Part shown: piece after piece, positions 17,578 through 25,703 of the stretch | Numbering within the stretch: position 1 is the first letter of the stretch | How the letters are laid out: every line of letters begins with the position of its first letter | Assembly (NCBI RefSeq): GCF_003027925.1 | Contig: NZ_PYPS01000029.1 | Span: forward strand, 31,318 to 95,317 | Length of the DNA stretch: 64,000 nucleotides | Direction of reading: 5' to 3' | Source of the DNA: Micromonospora sp. RP3T | Lineage (GTDB): Bacteria; Actinomycetota; Actinomycetes; Mycobacteriales; Micromonosporaceae | Translations under genes and position numbers: made by a program | Notes under the pieces: model-generated | Told to the model about the DNA's origin: nothing | What the model saw: the letters and a program-made list of their open reading frames with translations, nothing else | Databases searched by the model: none

Positions 17578-17991
17578 ATGGGCGCAGCGTCCCCGCAGCC
17601 GCCGGCCTGGCTGACGCTCGACGCCGGGTCGGCGCCCGAGCCGGCCGGTGTGCCGCTCCCCGGCCCGGCCACCCGGACCCGGGCGGCCCTGCACGAGACG
17701 CTTGCCGCGGCGCTGCCGCTGCCCGACTGGTACGGCCGCAACTGGGACGCCCTGGCCGACGCCCTGGCCGACCGGATCGACTCCGGGCCGCTCACCCTCG
17801 TCGTCCGGGACGCGGCGAACCTGCTCGCCGACGAGCCGCCCGCCCAGCTCGGCACGCTGCTCGACGTGCTCGGCGCGGCAGCCGCCGGCGGACACGCCAC
17901 CCTGCGGGTGGTGCTGCGCGAGCACCCGGAGCGGCTGCCGGCCCTGCGCGCCCGAGTCGCCGCCGCCCTGGGCGCCCCCACCCCCGACTGA
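17578..17991 (+). CDS. Barstar-family ribonuclease inhibitor
   Basis: 137 residues from the ATG at 17578, with GGAAAGGA 8 bases upstream; an in-frame GTG at 17521 lies inside the intergenic hairpin side and is not preferred. The hallmark segment LPLPDWYGRNWDALADAL holds the Tyr-Gly-x-Asn-Trp-Asp core that barstars use to plug the RNase active site, followed by a GPLTLVVRDAANL strand. It has no signal peptide, so it acts in the cytosol and would protect the cell from RNase that is not yet exported. Its position right after the RNase gene supports an effector-immunity pair. Confidence 0.88.
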   Translation: MGAASPQPPAWLTLDAGSAPEPAGVPLPGPATRTRAALHETLAAALPLPDWYGRNWDALADALADRIDSGPLTLVVRDAANLLADEPPAQLGTLLDVLGAAAAGGHATLRVVLREHPERLPALRARVAAALGAPTPD

Positions 17992-18026
17992 ACACCCGCC
18001 GGCCCTTCCCCGGCGAGAGTCGCGTC

Positions 18027-18081
18027 GATCATGAGGTTGACCGGGTGGGGAAGCGCTCTCCCGGCGGTCAACCTCATGATC
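18027..18081. repeat. Palindromic intergenic element B (GATC-type)
   Basis: A 17-bp perfect stem: the left arm starts GATCATGAGGTTGACCG (18027-18043) and the right arm spans 18065-18081, with a 21-nt centre. It lies between the barstar gene and the convergent HD gene and may serve both as a terminator. Confidence 0.75.
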
Positions 18082-18100
18082 AACGGAACTGCCCGGTGGG

Positions 18101-18820
18101 TCAGGGCCGGGGGTCGAGGATGGCGCTGAAGCGCTCCTCGGCCAGGTCGAGCTGGGCGAAGATGTGTCGCTTGACCGGCATGGACAGGGGCGTGTCCGGG
18201 CGGGCGACCAGCTCGCGGAAGACCGGCACCAGCGGGCGGTACTTGGTGGCCGCGCGGGCCACCTTCGGGCCCACCGTGTGGATCACGCCGACGCCGTTGT
18301 CGGTGAAGTCGGACACCTTGATCACCCGTGCCCAGGGCTCCCGGTCCAGGCTGGTCGCCACGTGCTCCCGGTACTGCGCGTCCCGGTCCCGGTCCGGGTC
18401 GTACTCCGGGTTGGTGACCGCCGCGACCAGTCGCGCCACCCGCGCGCCGAAGCGCGCGGCGAGCGTGGCCAGCGCCGCCGTCGTCACGTCCCCGTCCACA
18501 GTTGGTCCGGCCAGCTCGGCCGGGTGGTCCTCGACCGCGTCGTGCAGCAGCCCCGCGACGATCACGTCCACGTCCCGCACCTGGTAGTGGTGCATCAGCC
18601 GGATCGCCACCCGCAGCAGGTGGTTCAGGTACGGCTCCCGGACCCGCCGGTCGTCGCGGTGCAGTTCGGCGGCGAGGTCCAGCGCCTCGGTCAACCGGTC
18701 GCGGGCCGCGTCGTCGAACGCGGCGACCTCCAGCCGGAAACGGGCCAGCAGGCCGGGCTCACCGTGGATCTCGGTGATCGCGTGCATCGGCATGGTGGCG
18801 AGGTACGCGGGGAACTCCAT
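18101..18820 (-). CDS. HD-domain phosphohydrolase (RelA/SpoT HD-like)
   Basis: 239 residues from the ATG at 18820; AGGGA lies just upstream and a -10-like TATAAG lies beyond it. Metal-site residues appear in order: His in REPYLNHLLRVA, the HD pair in GLLHDAVED, and Asp in VIKVSDFTDNG, the spacing of RelA/SpoT-type HD hydrolases. There is no synthetase or ACT domain, so this is a stand-alone small hydrolase like MESH1 proteins, which remove pyrophosphate from (p)ppGpp. Other phosphate substrates are possible. It is cytosolic and appears to be transcribed alone. Confidence 0.8.
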   Translation of the reverse strand: MEFPAYLATMPMHAITEIHGEPGLLARFRLEVAAFDDAARDRLTEALDLAAELHRDDRRVREPYLNHLLRVAIRLMHHYQVRDVDVIVAGLLHDAVEDHPAELAGPTVDGDVTTAALATLAARFGARVARLVAAVTNPEYDPDRDRDAQYREHVATSLDREPWARVIKVSDFTDNGVGVIHTVGPKVARAATKYRPLVPVFRELVARPDTPLSMPVKRHIFAQLDLAEERFSAILDPRP

Positions 18821-18880
18821 ACGTCCCTTATAGCTGATCTTCGCTCGCCGTGGATGTCGGCTGGCCGACGCGTACCGCCG

Positions 18881-21800
18881 TCACCGGCGCCAACCCGGCA
18901 ACTGCCGTTCGGCCATCTGTCGCCAGAACCGTCGCAGCGACCGCCGGTCACCGTTCTGCCACGGGGCCCGCGCCTGGGTGATGTACCGCAGCGTGGCCAG
19001 GTCGCTCTGTCGGGCGCAGAAGTTCTGGTCCAGCTCGTGCGGCAGATGCTCGCCCCGGCTGGGCAGCGGGCAGAGCCGGAACGCGCAGTCGTCCAGGCAG
19101 GTCGCGCCGGGATCGGTCCGTTGGTCCTCGCGCGCGGTCCGCATGGGCTGCATCGCCGAGCGGTCATTGGTCAGGCACGGCGGCAGGTCGCAGCGGTCCG
19201 CCCGGCCCAGCCGCTCTTCCCGTTCGGCCGACGTCTCGCCCCGGTCGGCGAGGTTGAGCAGCAGCATGATGTCGGCGAGCAGCCGCTGGGCGCGGCGGTC
19301 GAGGATGCTCCACCCCATCGAGTCGGGAATCCACAGCCGCTGCTCCCGGCGCACCAGGGCGGAGGCGCTGCACGAGCCCACCCGGCTCGCGGTCTCCCGC
19401 TCGTCCACCCAGCAGAACCGCTCGGGTCGCCGGGTGAGCAGGGTGAGCACGCAGAGCCGGCCGACCTCCAGCACGAACGGGTGCGCCGTGCACCGCTCGC
19501 GTCCGTGCACCGCGGCACCCGCGCTGGAGATCCAGTGCTGCACCATGCCGTACGGGTTGGCGCCTCGGCCACGGCGCGGCACCGGGGTGGTCGGGTCATC
19601 GGGGAGGGAGAGCAGCGTGAGCGCCTGGATCAGGACCAGGTGGCTGTACCAGAAACGGGAGTGGCGCAGCGCGTGCTCGGCCTTCTCCACCAGGAAACTG
19701 CGATCCCACTGCTGGCGGCCGACGGGTAGCCGGCGCGTGTTCGCGGCCAGTCGGAAACCCTGGGCGAGCGCCATCTCCGCGGTGATCGGCAACGCGGCAC
19801 CGCCCGGACCGGATCCGCGCAAGGCGGCCAGCCACGGCTGCAGGGCGGCGCCACTGCGCTGTCGCCTGGCTTCCTCGGACGCGTCGGACTCGGTGTCGTT
19901 GACGGTGGACAGATGCAGCAGCGGCAGGAGCCATCCCCGCAGTTGTTGCTCCTGACGGACCTTTGCCTCGTCCGCGGGGTCCGAGCGGACGGCTGCCGGC
20001 CGCAGCAGGTCCGCGCCGGTGAGGGCCAGCGTGGAGTCCAGCCCGCCGAAGCCCAGCTCGCGCGCGGCGGCCAGCCGCACCCGGTAGGACTTTTCCTGAC
20101 TTGCGATTCGGAACAGGTCCGCGTACGCCGTTGGCTCGGCCGACGAGCGGCGGGTCGCGGTGGCGTGCCGTCGCTGATCGGTGATCAGCCGGGCGGTCTC
20201 CCCGATCCGGCGCACCAGGTCGAGCTTGGCTTCGTCGAGTGGCCGGTCCGGCGTGTCGTGCTGGTAGTCCGACCAGCGTCCGGCCACCTCGCGCACCAGC
20301 TCGGCGTGGCACGGGCGGGTGCTGGCGATGTCCACCTCCAGGGCAGCCGCATAGATCTCCAGTTGCCAGCAGTGGTTCGGCTGTCGGGGCACCCAGGCCC
20401 GCAACCGTCGCACCAGGTCCGCGGCGACGTCCGTCTCCGGGCGATTGCCCGTCACCGCGTCGCACCAGGTCGACGGCGTAGTCCAGCCCGACCTGCGCAC
20501 CGTGCGTCCGCCGTCGGGTACCCCAGCCAGGTGGCGGGAGAGCAGCCGCAGCGCGTCGAGCAGCTCGCGACTCGGACGGGCCGCGAAGAGATGGGGCAGC
20601 AGCGCGTCGCGCAACGCGACGTCCGTGAGCATCCAGGCGCCCAGGTACGCCTGGATGTCGCCGTGGTGGAACCGGACGCCGTCGTTCTGGGCGTCGACGA
20701 CGCCCAGCTCGCTGCCCTCGGTCACCGCGTGGGTGAGGACGTCGCGGTCTCGTGGGTCCCGGTCCCGGCCGAGCAGACGGACGAGGGCGTCGAAGATCGG
20801 TCGGTTCGTCGACGTCGCCTCCGTCCACCTGCGGTCGTCGGTGAGGTCGCGATAGGTGACCTGCAGGGAGTCGCGGAACAGCCCGACGCAGGCGAACGCG
20901 CCGAGCACCTGGAGGGTGTGCTCCCGCTGGGCGGAGTTCGAGGCGAAGTCCGCCCGCAGGTCCCCGGCCTGCAACGCCTCGCGCCAGTCCTCCAGCACCG
21001 GCCACCGGGCGGCGTACCGGTCGGTGGCCCGCGCGGCCACCCCCCGCTCGGACTGGTAGCCCGGCCGGGGGTGCAACCGCCCCCGGCGGTGAAGATCCCG
21101 GATGATCCGCAGGAAGACCGGTGACTCGGTGACGTCGGCGGCGACCACCAGGTCGATGACCGGCGCCCAGGTGGCCGAACCGGGACGATCCTCACCGCCG
21201 AGCGCATACTCGAGCGCGGCCCCCTCACCGAGCGATTCGAGAGCGACGACGATCGCCGGCATCCCCCGCAGCGGGTCGTACGGCCGGGAGGCGATCACCA
21301 GCGGCAGATGGTCGTTGGCCGCCTTTGCGATGGCCGCGCGGATGACGCTCTCCCCGCTGTGCTCCTTGTCCTCCCGGGCCGCCTCCTCCAAGCCGTCGGC
21401 AAGCACCGCCACATGGTTGCCCCAGCGCAACGTGCGCCACAGACGATTGCCCTGCGCGTCGCTGTACAGCCGGGCGTTGATCTCCTCCAGGAACCGGTCC
21501 CGCGCCAGCTTCTCGAAGTCGACGTTGTTCCTGTCCTGGGCGTCGTGCAGCCGGACGGGCACCGGCACGATGCCCCGCCGGGCGAGTTCGCGGGTCAACG
21601 CCACCAGGGTGGCGGTCTTGCCGCTGCCGACGCCACCCACGATCACGGTGGGACAGCGGACCCGGTCGTCGCGGATGCGTTCGATCAGGACCTCGCACAA
21701 CTCCTCCCGCCCGACCACCTGATCGATGTCGTCGCTGGCGGTGCGCACCAGCTCACACGGCTGACGCAGGGCCCGTTTGCGGTACCAGCCGCGCACGTGC

Positions 21801-22234
21801 ACCCGGGTGAACACGTAGAACACGAAGAATCCGAGCGCCGCGCCGGTGACCGGGCTGAGGAAGCCGGTGATCGTGGCGCAGGATTCCTTCGGGGTGTCCC
21901 CGACCTGCCCGGCCACGTTGCCGCCGCAGGGATGCCGCAGCCGGCCGAGCAGGCCCACCGGATGGTCGACGTCGAGGTGGTAGGTAAGTAGGTGGGCCAG
22001 CGGCACGATCAGCTGGGTGATGGTGAGGAGCGCGACGATCGTCACCGCCATGGCGAACAGGACCAGCCACGACCAGGGGTAGTGCCACCAGCGGGCCCGG
22101 GTTGGGAAGATCGCGGCCTGTTGCTCCTGGTAGCCGCGGAGACCACCGCCGAACGTGGTCTGGCCCCGGCGGGACAGCCGCGCCCACCAGATCCGTGGGG
22201 TCCAGAGCCAGCCCCGCCACAACGGACCGCGCAT
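18881..22234 (-). CDS. Membrane-anchored NACHT/STAND-like NTPase with Cys-rich C-terminus
   Basis: 1,117 residues from the ATG at 22234, chosen because GGGAGGGG (22243-22250) lies 8 nt upstream; a GTG at 22279 would add 15 residues. Two membrane segments (about 53-85 and 121-146) flank an outer loop with two cysteines. The cytosolic NTPase domain begins with VVGREEL, then Walker A GGVGSGKT near residue 200 and a Walker-B-like VAVLADGLEEA. A helical repeat region of about 500 residues follows. The last 120 residues hold a cysteine cluster (CDLPPCL, CLDDCAFRLCP, FCARQ) that could bind zinc or Fe-S. Such proteins are usually sensors; the trigger and output are unknown. It lies downstream of an RsbW-like gene on the same strand. 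Confidence 0.75.
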   Translation of the reverse strand: MRGPLWRGWLWTPRIWWARLSRRGQTTFGGGLRGYQEQQAAIFPTRARWWHYPWSWLVLFAMAVTIVALLTITQLIVPLAHLLTYHLDVDHPVGLLGRLRHPCGGNVAGQVGDTPKESCATITGFLSPVTGAALGFFVFYVFTRVHVRGWYRKRALRQPCELVRTASDDIDQVVGREELCEVLIERIRDDRVRCPTVIVGGVGSGKTATLVALTRELARRGIVPVPVRLHDAQDRNNVDFEKLARDRFLEEINARLYSDAQGNRLWRTLRWGNHVAVLADGLEEAAREDKEHSGESVIRAAIAKAANDHLPLVIASRPYDPLRGMPAIVVALESLGEGAALEYALGGEDRPGSATWAPVIDLVVAADVTESPVFLRIIRDLHRRGRLHPRPGYQSERGVAARATDRYAARWPVLEDWREALQAGDLRADFASNSAQREHTLQVLGAFACVGLFRDSLQVTYRDLTDDRRWTEATSTNRPIFDALVRLLGRDRDPRDRDVLTHAVTEGSELGVVDAQNDGVRFHHGDIQAYLGAWMLTDVALRDALLPHLFAARPSRELLDALRLLSRHLAGVPDGGRTVRRSGWTTPSTWCDAVTGNRPETDVAADLVRRLRAWVPRQPNHCWQLEIYAAALEVDIASTRPCHAELVREVAGRWSDYQHDTPDRPLDEAKLDLVRRIGETARLITDQRRHATATRRSSAEPTAYADLFRIASQEKSYRVRLAAARELGFGGLDSTLALTGADLLRPAAVRSDPADEAKVRQEQQLRGWLLPLLHLSTVNDTESDASEEARRQRSGAALQPWLAALRGSGPGGAALPITAEMALAQGFRLAANTRRLPVGRQQWDRSFLVEKAEHALRHSRFWYSHLVLIQALTLLSLPDDPTTPVPRRGRGANPYGMVQHWISSAGAAVHGRERCTAHPFVLEVGRLCVLTLLTRRPERFCWVDERETASRVGSCSASALVRREQRLWIPDSMGWSILDRRAQRLLADIMLLLNLADRGETSAEREERLGRADRCDLPPCLTNDRSAMQPMRTAREDQRTDPGATCLDDCAFRLCPLPSRGEHLPHELDQNFCARQSDLATLRYITQARAPWQNGDRRSLRRFWRQMAERQLPGWRR

Positions 22235-22333
22235 ACCTGGCACCCCTCCCGGGACAGCGCCGACGCGAGCGATGCTCACGGCGCTTCTCGGCCGAGGCTA
22301 ACCCGCCCCTGAGCGGCGACGACGGGGTTTGCG

Positions 22334-22744
22334 TCAGCCGGCCGGGGTGAGCCGCTTGACCAGGCGTACGCAGGTGCCCTCCGGCGTGCCGACGATCGTC
22401 GCCTCGTCCATCACCCGCGCCATGATCAGCCGCCCCCGGCCGCGGTCGCTCTCGTCGTCGCCGTCGGCCGGCCGCCAGGCGCCGTGGTCGCGCACCTCGA
22501 TCTCCAGCCGGTCGTCGCGCAGTTCGACCCGGAGCGTGGTGATCCCGTCGGGGGCGAAGCGGTAGCCGTGCTCGATCGCGTTGGCGCAGGCCTCCCCGGT
22601 GGCGATCAGCACCGTCTCGACGTCCCACTCGCCGATGCCGTGCGCGTGCAGCCAGCCGCGCAGCCGCTCCCGGGTGGGCGCGAGCCGGCCGGGGTCGGCC
22701 GGCAGGTCGATGGTGAGGACCCGGCCGGATGTCCCACCCGTCAC
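22334..22744 (-). CDS. Anti-sigma/regulatory ATP-binding protein (RsbW-like HATPase)
   Basis: 136 residues from the GTG at 22744. It has the GHKL nucleotide-binding boxes of RsbW/SpoIIAB-type kinases: N box GEACANAIEHGY, G1 EVRDHGAWRP and G2 DRGRGRLIMARVMD. Proteins of this size bind and phosphorylate anti-sigma antagonists, or act as effector domains in partner-switching. No antagonist or sigma gene is adjacent. Its stop lies 99 bp from the start of the membrane NTPase gene on the same strand, so they may share a transcript. Confidence 0.85.
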   Translation of the reverse strand: MTGGTSGRVLTIDLPADPGRLAPTRERLRGWLHAHGIGEWDVETVLIATGEACANAIEHGYRFAPDGITTLRVELRDDRLEIEVRDHGAWRPADGDDESDRGRGRLIMARVMDEATIVGTPEGTCVRLVKRLTPAG

Positions 22745-22977
22745 GTCCGGCCTCCGTCCCGTGCCCGTCTCCGGGCCTGGGCATCCACTCGCGCTGTCAC
22801 CACCCGCTTCTCACCCTCTTGTCCCCGGTGACCGCCGTTTCATGCCACCGAGGGTGAGGTCCGGCAAAGGTGATCATCGCGCATCGGGGCCGGCGTGTCA
22901 GCCGACACCCCGACGGAAGCCGCCGGGCCGGCGTCCGTCGGGTGCGGACGCCGGCCCGGAGCGCGGGTGGCGAGCGG
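22745..22977. other. Intergenic stretch with operon terminator
   Basis: About 230 bp between the RsbW-like start and the pectate lyase stop. It holds the stem-loop at 22924-22958; nothing else coding is visible. Confidence 0.6.
22924..22958 (-). terminator. Terminator hairpin of the uronate minus-strand operon
   Basis: A 14-bp perfect stem (CGGGCCGGCGTCCG at 22924-22937 with 22945-22958) around 7 nt, about 20 nt past the pectate lyase stop. Confidence 0.7.
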
Positions 22978-24357
22978 TCAGAGCGGGAGCCGGCCGGCGC
23001 CCGCCCAGGCGCCGACGACCAGCGGGACCAGCGGCGTCGGCAGCGGTGGCGCGGCGCGCAGCGTCGGCGTCCAGCCGGCGTCGCCGCCGAGGTCCGGGTC
23101 GTGCGCGGCGTTGTACGCGGCCAGCAGGTCCACCGGCCGGGCCCGGCCGTCGCCCTGCCGCACCCAGCTCCCGCGCTCGGTGAGCGCGGTGCCGCCCCAG
23201 TCGCGGATGAGGTCCGCCGGGTCGACGTCGTCGGCGAGCGTGAAGAAGTTGTGCTCCGCGACGATGGCGGACCGGACGCCGACGCCGAGCGCGTACTCGA
23301 AGCCGGGGCCGCCGAGCCGGTAGTGGTTCTCGTGCACGTCCACCTGGCCGAACCGCACCCGGGGCAGCCGCTGGAGGTCCCCGTCGAACAGGTTGTGGTG
23401 CACGCTGACCTTCAGCCGGTCGACGTCCGGGCCGACCGTGTTGGAGGAGCCGATCAGCATCAGTTTGTCCCGCCCGACGAACCGGTTCCAGGACGCGGTG
23501 ACCAGGCTGGCGGTGTGCGTGACGTCGAGCGAGCCGTCGTGCACCTGGTAGGGCCGGCCGAAGTAGCTCGGCTGCGCGCGGTCCGGGTTGTCGCCGTCGG
23601 TGAACGTGTTGTGGTCCACCCAGACGTGCTCGCTGCGCCGCACCGAGATCTGGTCGTACTGCGAGTTCCAGTTGCCGGCGTCGCCGTCGGTGGGGGACCA
23701 GGCCGGGAAGCAGTCCCGGGCGTCGGCCAGCTCCAGGTTGCGCACGATCACGTTGGCGACCCGGTCGATCATCACGGTCAGCCCGGTGAGCCGGGCGCCG
23801 CGCAGCCCGACGATCGTGGTGTTGGACCCGACGTTGAGCTGCGTCTGCCGGGTCTGGGCGGCCACCGACCGGACCCGGGCCGCCTCCAGCGGGCCGCTCG
23901 GGTCCACCCGGCCCCAGACCGCCGGGTCGTACGCGGTTAGGTAGGCCGGCAGCGAGTACTCCGGGTCGGCCAGGTCGGCGCAGCCCAGCGGCGTGCCGTC
24001 GGGCCCTTCGAAGCCGTCGATCGGGCCGGCCACGTACACGATCTTGGGCGTGGCGTCGGCCGCGTTCGTGGCGTTGTCGCCGCCGAGCGCGGCGACCAGC
24101 TCGGCGCGGGTCCGCACCACGCGGACCCGGTCGGCGGTGGCGGCCCCGCCGCCGGTGGTGCCGGCGCCCTCGGCGGCCCAGCCGTCGTTCGCCGGCAGCG
24201 CCTGGCGGCCGAGCAGCTGCGCCGCCGGCGCCTGGCGGCCGATCGGCTCAGCCGCGCGGGACGACCGCTGTCCGGCCGGCGCGGCCGACGCCGGTGCGGC
24301 GGTGGTGGCCGCGAGCGCGGCGGCGAGGATCGCGGCGATGACCGTTCGTCTACGCAT
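22978..24357 (-). CDS. Secreted pectate lyase, polysaccharide lyase family 1
   Basis: 459 residues. The signal peptide is about residues 1-26 (VIAAILAAALAATTAAPASA). The parallel beta-helix shows the family markers: NTTIVGLRGARLTG, the calcium-site motif QISVRRSEHVWVDHNTFTDGD, and the catalytic-Arg strand LQRLPRVRFGQVDVHENHY. It cleaves polygalacturonate by beta-elimination outside the cell, giving unsaturated oligouronates. It is the last gene of the minus-strand uronate operon and overlaps the preceding oxidoreductase gene by 8 bp, so it is co-expressed with intracellular uronate enzymes. Confidence 0.92.
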   Translation of the reverse strand: MRRRTVIAAILAAALAATTAAPASAAPAGQRSSRAAEPIGRQAPAAQLLGRQALPANDGWAAEGAGTTGGGAATADRVRVVRTRAELVAALGGDNATNAADATPKIVYVAGPIDGFEGPDGTPLGCADLADPEYSLPAYLTAYDPAVWGRVDPSGPLEAARVRSVAAQTRQTQLNVGSNTTIVGLRGARLTGLTVMIDRVANVIVRNLELADARDCFPAWSPTDGDAGNWNSQYDQISVRRSEHVWVDHNTFTDGDNPDRAQPSYFGRPYQVHDGSLDVTHTASLVTASWNRFVGRDKLMLIGSSNTVGPDVDRLKVSVHHNLFDGDLQRLPRVRFGQVDVHENHYRLGGPGFEYALGVGVRSAIVAEHNFFTLADDVDPADLIRDWGGTALTERGSWVRQGDGRARPVDLLAAYNAAHDPDLGGDAGWTPTLRAAPPLPTPLVPLVVGAWAGAGRLPL

Positions 24358-25555
24358 GATGTGTTCCGTCCTGTCTGTCGGGGATGTCGACGCCGAGGTC
24401 CACCAGGTGCGGCCGGACCGCCCACGGCACGCCCGCCTCGGACGGCAGCACGCCGGTCTCCGCCGCGTCCCGCAGCACCGCGTTGACGCCCCGGAGCACC
24501 CGGACCCGCTCCGGTCCGTCGCCCACGGCGCGCACCAGGTCGCCGTCGAGCAGTGTCGGCTCGGGCGCGTCCCGCAACGCGTCCAGCACCTCGGTGAACG
24601 GCCCGGTACGCGCCAGCGGCGCGATCAGCGGCACGCCGGCGGCGCGGTGGTCCAGCAGGTTCGCCAGCAGCCCGACCCGGCCGGGCACGGCGCGCGGGCG
24701 GGCGTCGCCGGGCAGGCGCAGCCGGTCGGTCGGGTACTCCAGCACCGCCCGGCCCCGCTCGCCGGTGACCAGCACGTCGCCGGCGACGTGCTCCTCGGCG
24801 GCCAGCGTGAGCGCGGCCAGCACCGGCGGCCCGACGTCCGGGGTCAGCCGCAGCACCGTGGTGTCGTCCACCTCGATCGGGCGGACCCGGTAGCGCTCCA
24901 CCTCGATCCGGGCCGGTCGCACCGGCTCACCGGCCACCGCCCCGGCCACCGCCAGGCACTGCATCAGCGCGTGCGCGAGCGGATTGGCCAGCGCGCCGTC
25001 CAGCGCCGGCCGGCCGTCCACCGACCGCCGACCGGCCCACGGGGAGCGGGCGTAGTAGGCGTCGGGGCGCTGCCAGGCCGCGACGCCGGCGACGCCGGTG
25101 ACCGGGCCGAGCCGTCCGGCGGCCAGCGCGCCGCTCAGCTCGGCCAGCGCCGCCGAGCCGAGCGCCTGGAAGTTGACCTGCACCGCCCGCCCGGCGGCGG
25201 TGGCGGCGTCGACGAGCGCCCGGTGCTCGGCCAGGTCGAGCACGGGCGGCTTCTCCAGCAGCAGGTCCGCGCCGGCGGCGAGCACGTCGCGCGCGATCGG
25301 CAGGTGGGTGTGCGGCGGCGTGCACACCACCACCACGTCCGGTCGGGATGCGGCCAGCATCGTCAGGTGATCGGTGAAGATCCCGGTCCCGGGCGGCGTC
25401 GGCGCGTCCGGTTCCTCCTCCGGGGGCCGCACGTCGACCAGCGCGACCAGCCGCAGCCGGCCGGCGCCGTGCAGTGCGGCGATCACCCGCCGGTGCCAGC
25501 GGCCGTGCCCGTTCGCGCCGACCAGCGCCACCCGCGGCGGCGCGCCGCCGCTCAT
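24350..25555 (-). CDS. Gfo/Idh/MocA-family oxidoreductase
   Basis: 401 residues from the ATG at 25555; the open frame continues upstream through an Arg-rich repeat that looks non-coding, so the ATG is preferred. The NAD(P) site is RVALVGANGHG near the start, followed by VVVVCTPPHTHLP and LLLEKPPVLDL, the EKP motif of the family with the substrate lysine. A C-terminal alpha/beta dimer domain follows. It may oxidise or reduce a uronate, or a side-chain sugar of pectin. It sits between the fructuronate-reductase-like gene and pectate lyase. Confidence 0.85.
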   Translation of the reverse strand: MSGGAPPRVALVGANGHGRWHRRVIAALHGAGRLRLVALVDVRPPEEEPDAPTPPGTGIFTDHLTMLAASRPDVVVVCTPPHTHLPIARDVLAAGADLLLEKPPVLDLAEHRALVDAATAAGRAVQVNFQALGSAALAELSGALAAGRLGPVTGVAGVAAWQRPDAYYARSPWAGRRSVDGRPALDGALANPLAHALMQCLAVAGAVAGEPVRPARIEVERYRVRPIEVDDTTVLRLTPDVGPPVLAALTLAAEEHVAGDVLVTGERGRAVLEYPTDRLRLPGDARPRAVPGRVGLLANLLDHRAAGVPLIAPLARTGPFTEVLDALRDAPEPTLLDGDLVRAVGDGPERVRVLRGVNAVLRDAAETGVLPSEAGVPWAVRPHLVDLGVDIPDRQDGTHHA

Positions 25556-25703
25556 CGGTCCACCCCCGGCGCGTCGTCGCTGTCGGGCCGCGCGCCGTTG
25601 CCATCGCCGGGGCGCGGGTCGTCGCCGTCGCCGGGCCGCGCGCCGTTGCCGTCGTCGGGCCGCCCGCCGTTGCCGTCGCCGGATGGTGCCGGCGTGCCGC
25701 CGG
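25556..25703. repeat. GC-rich degenerate direct repeats
   Basis: About 150 bp between two operon genes made of imperfect copies built on GCGCGCCGTTGCCGTCGCCG. No RBS-backed frame is seen, although one minus-strand frame reads Gly-Asp-Gly-Asn repeats. Confidence 0.6.
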
